DNA from: an uncultured Collinsella sp.
GTDB taxonomy: Bacteria > Actinomycetota > Coriobacteriia > Coriobacteriales > Coriobacteriaceae
Assembly (NCBI GenBank): GCA_958439425.1
Contig: CAUBVH010000003.1
Location: 62,001-126,000, forward strand
Reading direction: 5' to 3'
DNA: 64,000 nucleotides
Part shown: piece by piece, positions 1 through 7,570 of the stretch
How positions within the stretch are numbered: the first letter of the stretch is position 1
How the letters are laid out: the number at the start of each line of letters is the position of its first letter
Notes under the pieces: model-generated
What the model saw: only the letters and a program-made list of their open reading frames with translations
Database searches by the model: none
What the model was told of the DNA's origin: nothing
Made by a program: the position numbers and the translations under genes

Positions 1-207
1 ATATTCGAGCAGGCCCTCGAACTCGTCGAGGTTGTAATTGATATGGATGACATTCGAATTGGACAGATTTGCCTCCACGTAATCGCGGAGGGCCTCGAGC
101 AATTTTGACTTACCGCTACGGCGAATGCCCGTTATGACCTTGATGTCCGGTACGCCAATAAGGCTCGTCAACGTGTCCATATATGACGTTCTATTGATGA
201 GTTTCAT
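1..207 (-). CDS. AAA-type P-loop ATPase, N-terminal part (runs off the left edge)
   Basis: Reading the minus strand from an ATG at 207 gives 69 open codons that continue beyond base 1. A GGGAGG ribosome binding site lies just upstream of that ATG. Residues 27-34 read GIRRSGKS, a Walker A loop, and the following helix (KLLEALRDYVEAN) and strand (VIHINYNLDEFE) fit the archaeal/bacterial AAA ATPase family often joined to a DUF4143 C-terminal domain. Such proteins are common in gut bacteria and their cellular role is poorly known. The C-terminal half that would confirm the family is outside the window. Two near-identical 41-bp palindromes lie immediately upstream. Confidence 0.75.
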   Translation of the reverse strand, partial: MKLINRTSYMDTLTSLIGVPDIKVITGIRRSGKSKLLEALRDYVEANLSNSNVIHINYNLDEFEGLLEY

Positions 208-233
208 TGGTGCCTCCCTGCGGTCTTCTATCG

Positions 234-274
234 CTATTCCTCAAAAACGAAAATAATTCAGTTTTGAGGAATAG
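234..274. repeat. 41-bp palindromic element, copy 1, upstream of the ATPase gene
   Basis: Perfect 13-bp arms CTATTCCTCAAAA (234-246) and TTTTGAGGAATAG (262-274) surround a 15-base centre. It lies 27 bases upstream of the ATPase start codon, so it could be an operator or a structured leader. Confidence 0.7.
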
Positions 275-319
275 ACTCTGCAACGAATATACCTCGTTAA
301 AGGCCGAGCTGGCTTAATT

Positions 320-360
320 CTATTCCTCAAAATCGAAAGATTTTCAGTTTTGAGGAATAG
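320..360. repeat. 41-bp palindromic element, copy 2
   Basis: The same 13-bp arms as copy 1 occur at 320-332 and 348-360, with a centre that differs at a few bases. The two copies are 86 bp apart, same length and same orientation. Confidence 0.7.
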
Positions 361-388
361 GGTGCTGACAACCCATTCCCCAGACAAG

Positions 389-421
389 CAAGACCCTCCC
401 CGGCACAGCCGAGAAGGGTCT
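389..421 (-). terminator. Probable terminator after the biotin-ligase-like gene
   Basis: Hairpin with AGACCCT (391-397) paired to AGGGTCT (414-420), between the biotin-ligase-like stop at 459 and the ATPase promoter region. The following T-tract is weak. Confidence 0.5.
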
Positions 422-458
422 TGTTGTCATCGTTATCTTTGAGTGCGGGCGCCGCGCG

Positions 459-1160
459 CTACAGCCCGCGAATGCGCACGGCCTCGGGCGGAAACTCTTG
501 CTCGCCGGCGTCAGTCTTAATGGTCGCGCGGCCCCAGATGTCCAGGCCCGCAAACACGCCGACCGCGAGCGGCAGGCCGTTGGGCGACACCGCCGCGACC
601 TGACGACCCAGCAGCGGCACCATATCGAAATACTCGCCCAGCACCGGGGCCAGCGGGCCGGCAGCGCCCTGTGGTGTGTTGGCGGCAACCGCCCAGGCGT
701 CAACGCGAGCGAGCACCGCCGCGGCCAATGCCTCGACCAGTACCTCGTCGCCCATATCCACGCCGAGCTCGCCCAGTGCCGAACGCTCAATATCCACCGT
801 CACCGCGGCAAACATGCCCGCGGCACCGGCACCGCCGTTGACGGCGACGCGCGCGAGCGACGTCTCAAACGCAGGCGCGCCGCACACGATGCCACTCGGC
901 CACTGGATGCCCACCTTGCCGGCAAGCCCCAGGCCCGGCGTTGCGGCCGTGCCCGCGAGCGCGTCCATCATGCCCATTGCGGCCACAAACGGCAGGCCGT
1001 GGAAGGCGTGCATGTTCACATCGGGGCGCACGACCAGCGAAAACGTCAGCGATGCATCGCCCGCGCTCCACGCGCACCGGCCCGCGGACATGCCCTCGCG
1101 GCCCGCGTCACGCGCCGCGTCGAGCTCGGTACCGGCGACAACAGCATTCATCTCGATCAT
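459..1160 (-). CDS. Biotin--protein ligase (BirA/BPL)-like protein, short form
   Basis: The 233-residue product resembles the catalytic BPL/LplA domain: SLVVRPDV aligns with the SLVLRP strand, VGIQWPSGIVCG with the VGIKWPND segment, and a C-terminal SH3-like tail (VGVFAGLDIWGRATIKTDAGEQ) is present. There is no N-terminal DNA-binding domain, so it would be a monofunctional ligase. The usual GRGRxGR biotinyl-adenylate loop is replaced by SAGRCAWSAGD and KWPND by QWPSG, so activity is uncertain. The ATG follows the folP-folK stop codon with no gap, which suggests translational coupling. Family membership is likely; function as an active biotin ligase is less certain. Confidence 0.6.
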   Translation of the reverse strand: MIEMNAVVAGTELDAARDAGREGMSAGRCAWSAGDASLTFSLVVRPDVNMHAFHGLPFVAAMGMMDALAGTAATPGLGLAGKVGIQWPSGIVCGAPAFETSLARVAVNGGAGAAGMFAAVTVDIERSALGELGVDMGDEVLVEALAAAVLARVDAWAVAANTPQGAAGPLAPVLGEYFDMVPLLGRQVAAVSPNGLPLAVGVFAGLDIWGRATIKTDAGEQEFPPEAVRIRGL

Positions 1161-2894
1161 CTACATACGCCCCAATTCGCCCACGATATGGCCCACGCGA
1201 TCCTCGGGCTCCTTGACCTCGACGCCGTTGAAGCGGAAGAACCGCGCCGGGTCGTGCATCAGGTCCTCGAGCGGCACCAGCACAAAGTCGCGCTCGCCGA
1301 TCAGCGGATGCGGCAGGCGCAGCTTTTTGCCGCCGTGAGTCTCGCCATCCATCCACAGCAGGTCCAAGTCGATAGTGCGTGGGCCGTTGACCTTAGCCTT
1401 CTTGGAACGGTCGCGGCCCAGCTCGAGCTCGATCTTCTGCAGCTCGTCGAGCAGCACCAGCGGCGCCAGCTCGGTTTTGATCTCGATAACGGCGTTGGCA
1501 AACGCGTCCTGGCGCGTCTCGTAGGCCGGCTCGCTCTCGTAGATGCGCGAGGAGTTGGACACGCAGGTGAGCGGGATCTCGGCAATCATGTCGCGGGCGG
1601 CGCGGATGTTGTCGCAGCGATGCCCCAGGTTGGAACCCACGGCCACAAACGCGCGACGTGGCTGCGGCTTGGCGACAGCCCAGTAACCGTTCAGGAACTG
1701 CGCGAAACCGGTGACGTCGTGCACGCGCACGATGTTGGCACCGGCCTGGATGGCGCCCAGGCACACGCCAAACGTGGCGGCATCGCGCGCGGCGGCCTCG
1801 GTCACGCCCGAGACGGCGCCCACAAAACGCTTGCGCGACACGGCGCACATGAGCGGATAGCCCAGCGACGCCATCTTGGCGGTCTCGCGCTGGATGACGA
1901 TATCCTCGTTGGCCGTCTTGCCAAAGCCCGGACCGGGATCGATGCAGATGCGGTCGCGCGACACGCCGGCATGGATGAGCGTGCGGGCCTGATCGGACAG
2001 AAAGCCCATGACGCGGCGCATGATGGGCGCCGAATCGGGCAGGGTAAAGCGGCGGAGCTGCGAGGTGGGCACATAGGCTTCCTCACGGCGGGCACTGCGG
2101 CGCATCATGGCGGCCAGGTGGTCGCTGGGCTCTGGTGTGGCTTCGGTAGCTGCGGGCACGGTCTCGGGTGCAGCGGCGGCAGGGGCAGCCTGCTCGGCAG
2201 TCGGCGTCTCTGGCTCGTCAACAGGCTCGGGCGCGGGCTCCGATTCGCCAAACGGCAGCGAGGGCTGCACCACGCCACCCGGGAGCTTTGCCTCGGGCTT
2301 AGGGTCGCCCAACAACTTGCCGCGACGGCGACGAGCGGGCTTCTCAGCCTCGCGCGCAGCCTCGGCGGCCGCCTCGCGCGCCTTCTCGGCAACAAACGCC
2401 GCGGCCGAAGTATCGAGCTGCACCGTCGCGTGCGTACGAGCGGGTGCGGCGACCTCGCCGGCGTGCATTACGATGACGCCGCAGGTGCTCGTCTTAACGA
2501 ACTCGACCATCTTGGGGTCGGTGAAGCCCGTCACATCGTTGACAATCGAAGCACCGCAGCGCACCGCCGCCTTGGCAACCGCCACATGACGCGTATCGAT
2601 CGAGACGATAGCGCCCTCTTTGGCGAGCGCGCGCACGACGGGCAGCACGCGACGCGCCTCCTCGTCGGGGTTGACCGGGGTAAAGCCGGGGCGCGTGGAC
2701 TCGCCGCCCACGTCGATGATGTCGGCGCCGGCATCGAGCATCGCCAGGCCGTACTCGATGGCGGCATCCGGGTCGAAGTGCTCCCCGCCGTCGCTAAACG
2801 AATCGGGCGTCACATTGAGGACGCCCATGATGCGCGGACGATCAAAGCTGAGCTCGTACTTTCCGCACCGCCATGTCTTGCTGTCGTTCGCCAT
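1161..2894 (-). CDS. folP-folK: Fused dihydropteroate synthase / HPPK (folate synthesis)
   Basis: A 577-residue fusion of two consecutive folate enzymes. The N-terminal part is dihydropteroate synthase (PRIMGVLNVTPDSFSDGG near residue 22, and DPGPGFGKT further on), which joins pterin pyrophosphate to p-aminobenzoate. The C-terminal part from about residue 405 is 6-hydroxymethyl-7,8-dihydropterin pyrophosphokinase (AFVAVGSNLGHR, GPRTIDLDLL, LPHPLIGERDFVL), which makes that pyrophosphate. The DHPS half is interrupted at about residues 150-275 by an Ala/Glu/Pro-rich low-complexity stretch. An upstream ATG exists at 2957, but AGGAGG six bases before the ATG at 2894 fixes the start. The biotin-ligase-like gene follows directly. 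Confidence 0.93.
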   Translation of the reverse strand: MANDSKTWRCGKYELSFDRPRIMGVLNVTPDSFSDGGEHFDPDAAIEYGLAMLDAGADIIDVGGESTRPGFTPVNPDEEARRVLPVVRALAKEGAIVSIDTRHVAVAKAAVRCGASIVNDVTGFTDPKMVEFVKTSTCGVIVMHAGEVAAPARTHATVQLDTSAAAFVAEKAREAAAEAAREAEKPARRRRGKLLGDPKPEAKLPGGVVQPSLPFGESEPAPEPVDEPETPTAEQAAPAAAAPETVPAATEATPEPSDHLAAMMRRSARREEAYVPTSQLRRFTLPDSAPIMRRVMGFLSDQARTLIHAGVSRDRICIDPGPGFGKTANEDIVIQRETAKMASLGYPLMCAVSRKRFVGAVSGVTEAAARDAATFGVCLGAIQAGANIVRVHDVTGFAQFLNGYWAVAKPQPRRAFVAVGSNLGHRCDNIRAARDMIAEIPLTCVSNSSRIYESEPAYETRQDAFANAVIEIKTELAPLVLLDELQKIELELGRDRSKKAKVNGPRTIDLDLLWMDGETHGGKKLRLPHPLIGERDFVLVPLEDLMHDPARFFRFNGVEVKEPEDRVGHIVGELGRM

Positions 2895-2988
2895 GAACAT
2901 CCTCCTAAAATGCCCACGCCGCCGCGCTCGGGCGCTGACGGCGGGGTCGCTTTGCAATCAGTCTTTCTATTGTATCCGCGCGCGCGGA

Positions 2989-3741
2989 CTAGAACGCAAA
3001 CGCGGCCGCGATGTCGCAAGAAATCAGCAGGTCGGCATTTGCATCCTGATCGGTGGGCGCCAAATTGCAAATGGCCAGCGTATCGCCAGTAAAGTAACGC
3101 GTAAGGCCCGCCGCCGGATACACTACGAGCGAGGTTCCGCCCACGACGAGGGCGTCGGCTGCGGCGATGGCAGCAACGGCGCCGGTAAGCACACGCTCAT
3201 CGAGCGGCTCTTCGTAGAGGACCACATCGGGCTTGATGCGACCGCCGCACGCAGGACACACGGGCACGCCCACGGCATCCTCGTGCTCGCGCGCGCAAAT
3301 CCATTCGGCGCTGTAGACCGCGCCGCACGTCTGGCAGATATTGCGGTGGACCGAGCCGTGCAGCTCAAACACGCGCCGTGAACCGGCCACCTGATGCAGG
3401 CCATCGATGTTTTGCGTCACCACGGCGTCGAGCTTGCCGGCACGCTCCAGCTCGGCCAGCTTGGTGTGGCAGCAGTTGGGCTTGGCGCCAAGCGCGATCA
3501 TCTTGGTGCGGTAGAAGTCGAAGAACTCGGCCGGATGCGTCTCATAAAAGCTATGCGAGAGCATAGTCTCGGGCGGATAGGAAAACCGCTGGTGATACAG
3601 ACCGTCCACGCTGCGGAAATCGGGAATGCCGCTTGCCGTGGAAACACCCGCGCCGCCAAAGAAGACCACGTGGCTATGGGTTTCGAACAGCTCCGCCAGC
3701 GCGGCGGAGGCCTGCTTGGGATCCGATATTGCCTGCGTCAT
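2989..3741 (-). CDS. Sir2-family NAD-dependent protein deacylase
   Basis: A 250-residue sirtuin that would remove acyl groups from lysines using NAD. Visible motifs are GAGVSTASGIPDFRS (NAD loop), TQNIDGLH (catalytic core), ELHGS with the catalytic histidine, and two Cys pairs, CQTC and CPAC, for the structural zinc. GTSLVVYPAA matches the C-terminal Rossmann strand. The start at 3741 is supported by GGAGG upstream; the longer frame from 3789 lacks one. It lies between folP-folK and the divergent exonuclease III gene. Confidence 0.93.
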   Translation of the reverse strand: MTQAISDPKQASAALAELFETHSHVVFFGGAGVSTASGIPDFRSVDGLYHQRFSYPPETMLSHSFYETHPAEFFDFYRTKMIALGAKPNCCHTKLAELERAGKLDAVVTQNIDGLHQVAGSRRVFELHGSVHRNICQTCGAVYSAEWICAREHEDAVGVPVCPACGGRIKPDVVLYEEPLDERVLTGAVAAIAAADALVVGGTSLVVYPAAGLTRYFTGDTLAICNLAPTDQDANADLLISCDIAAAFAF

Positions 3742-3854
3742 ATATGTCCTCCGTCCGTGTCTCCGGGACGGCGGCGTTCGCACTATCACTCGCGGACTCC
3801 GCCCCGCTCTAGTTGCGTTAATCTTAAGCCTGCCAACCCCGTCGAAAGGACACC

Positions 3855-4673
3855 ATGCCTCAGACTTACACCTTTGCCTCGTGGAACGTTAACGGTCTGC
3901 GCGCCGTGCTCAAAAAGGACCCGAGCTTTATCCAGATCGCGCAGGAGCTCGATGCCGACATCCTGGCGCTGCAAGAGACCAAGCTGCAAGAGGGCCAGGT
4001 CGATATCGACCTGCCCGGCTATCACCAAACCTGGAGCTACGCCGAGCGCAAAGGCTATTCGGGCACCGCGGTCTTTAGCCGCCAGGAACCGCTGCGCGTG
4101 CTGCACGCCGATGCCCTGCTGCCCTACGCCGGCGAGGGCGAGGCGGCCGAGCTCGTAGCGCAGGCTGCAACCGAGGGCCGCGTCTGCGCGCTCGAGTTCG
4201 ACAAGTTTTGGTTTGTCGACGTCTATACGCCCAATGCCCAAAACGAGCTCGCGCGCATCGACGTGCGCATGGCGTGGGACGATGCCTACCGCGGCTTTTT
4301 GGGCGCACTTGAGCGCGAGGGCGGCAAACCCGTCGTAACCTGCGGCGACTTTAACGTTGCGCACGAGGAGATCGACCTTAAGAACCCCAAGTCCAACCGC
4401 GGCAACGCGGGCTTTTCGGACGAGGAGCGCGGCAAGTTTACCGAGCTGCTCAACGCCGGCTTTACCGACACCTGGCGCGCGGCAAACCCCGACGTCGAGG
4501 GCGTCTACAGCTGGTGGAGTTACCGATTTAATGCGCGCAAGAACAACGCCGGCTGGCGCATCGATTACTTCCTGGTGAGTGACGCCATCGCCGACAACGT
4601 ACGCGACACCGGCATCCGCGGCGACATCTTCGGCAGCGACCACTGCCCCGTCACCCTCGCGCTAGAGCTCTAG
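3855..4673 (+). CDS. xth: Exodeoxyribonuclease III
   Basis: The 272-residue product is a Mg-dependent AP endonuclease/3' exonuclease of the exonuclease III type. ASWNVNGLRA at the N-terminus, LQETKL with the metal-binding Glu, VTCGDFNVAHEEID, and the terminal GSDHCPVTLAL with the catalytic His are all present. GAAAGGACACC precedes the ATG. It is a single-gene unit, divergent from the sirtuin, followed by a hairpin at 4815-4844. Confidence 0.95.
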   Translation: MPQTYTFASWNVNGLRAVLKKDPSFIQIAQELDADILALQETKLQEGQVDIDLPGYHQTWSYAERKGYSGTAVFSRQEPLRVLHADALLPYAGEGEAAELVAQAATEGRVCALEFDKFWFVDVYTPNAQNELARIDVRMAWDDAYRGFLGALEREGGKPVVTCGDFNVAHEEIDLKNPKSNRGNAGFSDEERGKFTELLNAGFTDTWRAANPDVEGVYSWWSYRFNARKNNAGWRIDYFLVSDAIADNVRDTGIRGDIFGSDHCPVTLALEL

Positions 4674-4680
4674 CCCCAGC

Positions 4681-4711
4681 TGATCCCCTGGGGACGGAGG
4701 AAAACGAATCA
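4681..4711. repeat. GGGAC-core hairpin
   Basis: TGATCC (4681-4686) and GAATCA (4706-4711) form short arms around a core containing GGGGACGGAGGAAAA. A second, related copy lies at 4921-4961. Confidence 0.45.
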
Positions 4712-4747
4712 TTTTGGGCCTCGTGGGGGTATCCACGTGACCCATCC

Positions 4748-4907
4748 GCCACGAAACACGCCCATCTACTACGTTTAAGCCACCACCCTCAACCACAGCG
4801 AACAACGCAAAAAGAAAACCGCACGTAGAAAGCCTGCGGTTTTTCATAAAACGCGGTCATGGTCGGGACTATCAAGCTAAACGTAGTAGATGGGCCAGTT
4901 TCGTGGC
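4748..4907. repeat. 160-bp element with 30-bp imperfect inverted repeats
   Basis: Arms at 4748-4777 and 4878-4907 match over 28 of 30 bases (GCCCATCTACTACGTTTA is shared). The interior holds a terminator-like hairpin. Size and structure fit a MITE-like insertion or a long hairpin. Confidence 0.65.
4815..4844 (+). terminator. Probable terminator after exonuclease III
   Basis: AAAACCGCA (4815-4823) pairs with TGCGGTTTT (4836-4844 region) and the right arm ends in a T run. It lies inside the 160-bp inverted-repeat element. Confidence 0.6.
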
Positions 4908-4920
4908 AAGCGCCGTCAAC

Positions 4921-4961
4921 TGATTCCCTGGGGACATCTGGGGACGGAAGAAAATGGATCA
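4921..4961. repeat. GGGAC-core hairpin, second copy
   Basis: TGATTC (4921-4926) and GGATCA (4956-4961) flank a core with GGGGACGGAAGAAAA. It is a direct relative of 4681-4711; the two flank the 160-bp element. Confidence 0.45.
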
Positions 4962-5002
4962 ATTTGGCTCTCTGAGGGCCACGATGCCCGTCATATCAGC
5001 CG

Positions 5003-5169
5003 GCCATTCCAAAACTATGCCGGTTTACGGGGCTGAATCGCGAACCCCCAACCATATGCAATTCCGAGATAATAAAACGCAGGTAGACGGTGTGCCCTAT
5101 TTCGAAAAATGCTGGTATGGTCGGCCCGCGCCAATCTAGCCCCGTAAACCGGCATAGTTTTAAAATGGC
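5003..5169. repeat. 167-bp element with 32-bp inverted repeats
   Basis: Arms 5003-5034 and 5138-5169 pair at 30 of 32 bases, the inner 24 perfectly (core ATGCCGGTTTACGGGGCT). No coding capacity is credible inside, and no target-site duplication is obvious. Confidence 0.7.
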
Positions 5170-5208
5170 ACTTCGGCAGTATTGATTCCCGCCCCGGCGC
5201 GACCAGCC

Positions 5209-5922
5209 CTACAGCCCGTATTTCACGACGACACGGTTAATGCGACGGCACCAAGGCTTGTACAAGGCGGCCAAAAACACGCAGGTCGCAAGGCCGTGCG
5301 TAATATCGAACGGCACTGCCGTGGCAAGACGCGCCACGGCACCCGCCCAAGTAAGCGGCTGTACAAAACCAATGATGTCATACGCGTTGATCACGACGCC
5401 ATACAGCAAGCCCGACGCAAAGCCATACGCCAACAGTGCCGGCATTCGCACGGTTCCATCGGCGCGGTCAAACGCGCCCGCATGCGCCAGTGCGCCACCG
5501 ATATAGCCCACCAGACCCCAGGCATACATCTGCCACGGCGTCCACATGCCCTGCCCAAAAAAGAAATTGCTGGTCAGCGCTGCCAACACGCCAACCATAA
5601 AACCATTGCGGCGACCAAGCGTCGCCCCCGCGATAATGGCGATGGCGCTCACCGGTTTAAAGTCGGGAATGGGGCCAAACAAGATGCGCCCCGCCGCGGC
5701 CAACGCCGCCAACACCAGCGTGGGCATAATCTGGCGCAGGCCCGGGCGCGACGCCTCGTAACCCGCAAAGAACAGTGCGAGCACGAGCGCCACTACAACC
5801 AGCATGGCAAGCGCCGCCTGCTCAATGCCCACCAGCAACGCCGCAGCCATCACGGCTGGCACCGCCAGCAGCAGCGGGATCTCCAGTTTTGCAAGCAAGC
5901 GCGAGAAACGACAGTCCGTCAT
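5209..5922 (-). CDS. ECF transporter substrate-binding (S) component
   Basis: The 237-residue product is almost entirely hydrophobic, with about six membrane segments. The stretch around IPDFKPVSAIAIIAGATLG, followed by SNFFFGQGMWTPWQMYAWGL, matches the S-component family of energy-coupling factor importers that includes proposed cobalamin/precursor carriers. The substrate cannot be told from sequence. The start at 5922 lies 4 bp after the stop of the ATPase gene. Together with the next two genes it makes a complete transporter in the order T, double ATPase, S. Confidence 0.82.
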   Translation of the reverse strand: MTDCRFSRLLAKLEIPLLLAVPAVMAAALLVGIEQAALAMLVVVALVLALFFAGYEASRPGLRQIMPTLVLAALAAAGRILFGPIPDFKPVSAIAIIAGATLGRRNGFMVGVLAALTSNFFFGQGMWTPWQMYAWGLVGYIGGALAHAGAFDRADGTVRMPALLAYGFASGLLYGVVINAYDIIGFVQPLTWAGAVARLATAVPFDITHGLATCVFLAALYKPWCRRINRVVVKYGL

Positions 5923-5926
5923 CCCA

Positions 5927-7570
5927 TCACGCCCTATAGAACACGTTGTCGGCAAAGAAGTCGGCCGGGGGCTCCATGCAGGCAATCTCGCCGTCAAACA
6001 TCATGGCGACGTCGTCGGACACCTGCTCGGCAAAGTCTAAGTCGTGCGTGGCCATGATGACGGTACCGCCGGCATTCGCATGGTCACGCAGGGCGCGGGC
6101 GATGATGCGGCGGCTCTCCAGGTCCAAGCCCTTCGTGGGCTCGTCAAGCAGCAGCAGCTCGGGGCCAATCAGCAGCAGCTTTGCCAGCGCGAGCAGCTGG
6201 CGCTGTCCGCCCGAGAGGTCGTAGGGGTGGCGCGTCTCCAGGCCGTCCAATCCCAGTTGCGCCGCACGCTCCCGCGCCAAGTTCTCGTCATATCCGCAGG
6301 TCGAGGCCCATTCCATCAGCTCATCGCGAACCGTCTCGGCGACCAGCAGGGCCTTGGGATTCTGTGGCAGCAGCGCCGCCGAAGCCGCTCCGCGCACCAT
6401 GCGGCCGCGCTGCAGCTTGGCGGTCTTGGCCAGCACCGAGAGCATCGTCGACTTGCCGCAGCCGTTTCCGCCCACGACCGCATGCACCGCGCCGGCTGAA
6501 AACGTCACATCGAGCCCGCGCAGCACCCAACCGCCAACGCGATCGTAGCGAAACCAGCCTTCCGACAGGGTGGTAGCCGACCCGCCGTGCATTTTTTGGA
6601 GTATTCTGCCTCCATCCGTGCGCGGGAAGGCTTCCGAGCCGTTCTCTAGTGACGTTTGCGCCACAAATTCGGACGATTTGTCCAATTCCGAACTTTTTTT
6701 CGCGCTCGCTACGTCCCCGGGCGGCTCCAGAGAGCCCAAATTGTCCTCACGCCTGCTGAATACTCCGTTTTTTGCACATCGGATGGCACCCCACCCCAAC
6801 ATGTCATCGGAAAACAGCGATTCTCGGCGTCCCAAAGAAGCCATATCCGCCACCTCGCGCACACGACCGCCCTCAATCCGGTACGCACACGTCGCATACT
6901 CGAGCATCGGCCGCGGTTGATGCGTAGCCACAACAACCGTGCAGCCCAGCTCACGGTTCGCGCGAAACAGCGCGTGCAGAAAATTCTTCTCGGCAACGGG
7001 ATCGAGCTGAGACGTGGGCTCGTCGAGTAGCAGCACACGCGGACGCAGCGCCAGGACGGCGGCAAGCGACAGCAGCTGTTTGCGGCCACCCGAAAGCGTA
7101 TCGGTATCGCGATGAAGCCAGTCCTCCAGACCAAAGAAATAGCTGGTCTCGGCAACACGGCGGCGCATCTCGTCGCGCGACATGCCTAAGTTTTCCAGGC
7201 CAAACGCCATCTCGTGCCACACGGTCTCGCACACAATCTGGTTCTCGGGATCCTGGAACACGTAGCCCACGCACTCCGCAGACGCGCGCACGTCCATGTC
7301 GGCAACGTTCTCGCCCAGCACGCGCGCATCGCCAGTGCGCTCGCCCGCCGGAGCGATCTCGGGCTTGAGCAGCGACAGCAGCGTCGACTTACCCGATCCG
7401 GTACCGCCAACAAGCAGCGCAAATGCACCTTGGGGGACAGACCAGTCGAGCCCCTCGAGCACCGCAGCATCAGCCCCGGGGTAGGTAAAGCTCAGGCTCC
7501 GCACCTCAATCGCCGGCATATCCGGGTCGCACGCCGCGCCCGACACCGGGCCACTATCCAACCGAGCCAT
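5927..7570 (-). CDS. ECF transporter energy-coupling ATPase, two ABC domains fused
   Basis: The 547-residue protein carries two complete ABC domains. The first has GGTGSGKST and LLLDEPTSQLDP with an LSGGRKQ signature; the second has VVGGNGCGKST, LSGGQRQ and LLLDEPTKGLD. Most ECF systems use two separate ATPases, so this is the fused form. A linker of roughly 80 residues between the domains (from about residue 245) is poor in recognisable motifs. The ATG shares a base with the T-component stop codon (TGATG), which indicates coupled translation. It powers uptake by the neighbouring S component. Confidence 0.92.
   Translation of the reverse strand: MARLDSGPVSGAACDPDMPAIEVRSLSFTYPGADAAVLEGLDWSVPQGAFALLVGGTGSGKSTLLSLLKPEIAPAGERTGDARVLGENVADMDVRASAECVGYVFQDPENQIVCETVWHEMAFGLENLGMSRDEMRRRVAETSYFFGLEDWLHRDTDTLSGGRKQLLSLAAVLALRPRVLLLDEPTSQLDPVAEKNFLHALFRANRELGCTVVVATHQPRPMLEYATCAYRIEGGRVREVADMASLGRRESLFSDDMLGWGAIRCAKNGVFSRREDNLGSLEPPGDVASAKKSSELDKSSEFVAQTSLENGSEAFPRTDGGRILQKMHGGSATTLSEGWFRYDRVGGWVLRGLDVTFSAGAVHAVVGGNGCGKSTMLSVLAKTAKLQRGRMVRGAASAALLPQNPKALLVAETVRDELMEWASTCGYDENLARERAAQLGLDGLETRHPYDLSGGQRQLLALAKLLLIGPELLLLDEPTKGLDLESRRIIARALRDHANAGGTVIMATHDLDFAEQVSDDVAMMFDGEIACMEPPADFFADNVFYRA

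Noticed and set aside
498..3092. 864-codon open frame on the plus strand
   Set aside because: It runs antisense to the biotin-ligase-like and folP-folK genes. High-GC DNA gives long antisense frames, and the product has no recognisable domain.
4954..5139. 61-codon open frame inside the 167-bp inverted repeat
   Set aside because: No ribosome binding site, and it is made mostly of repeat arm and loop.
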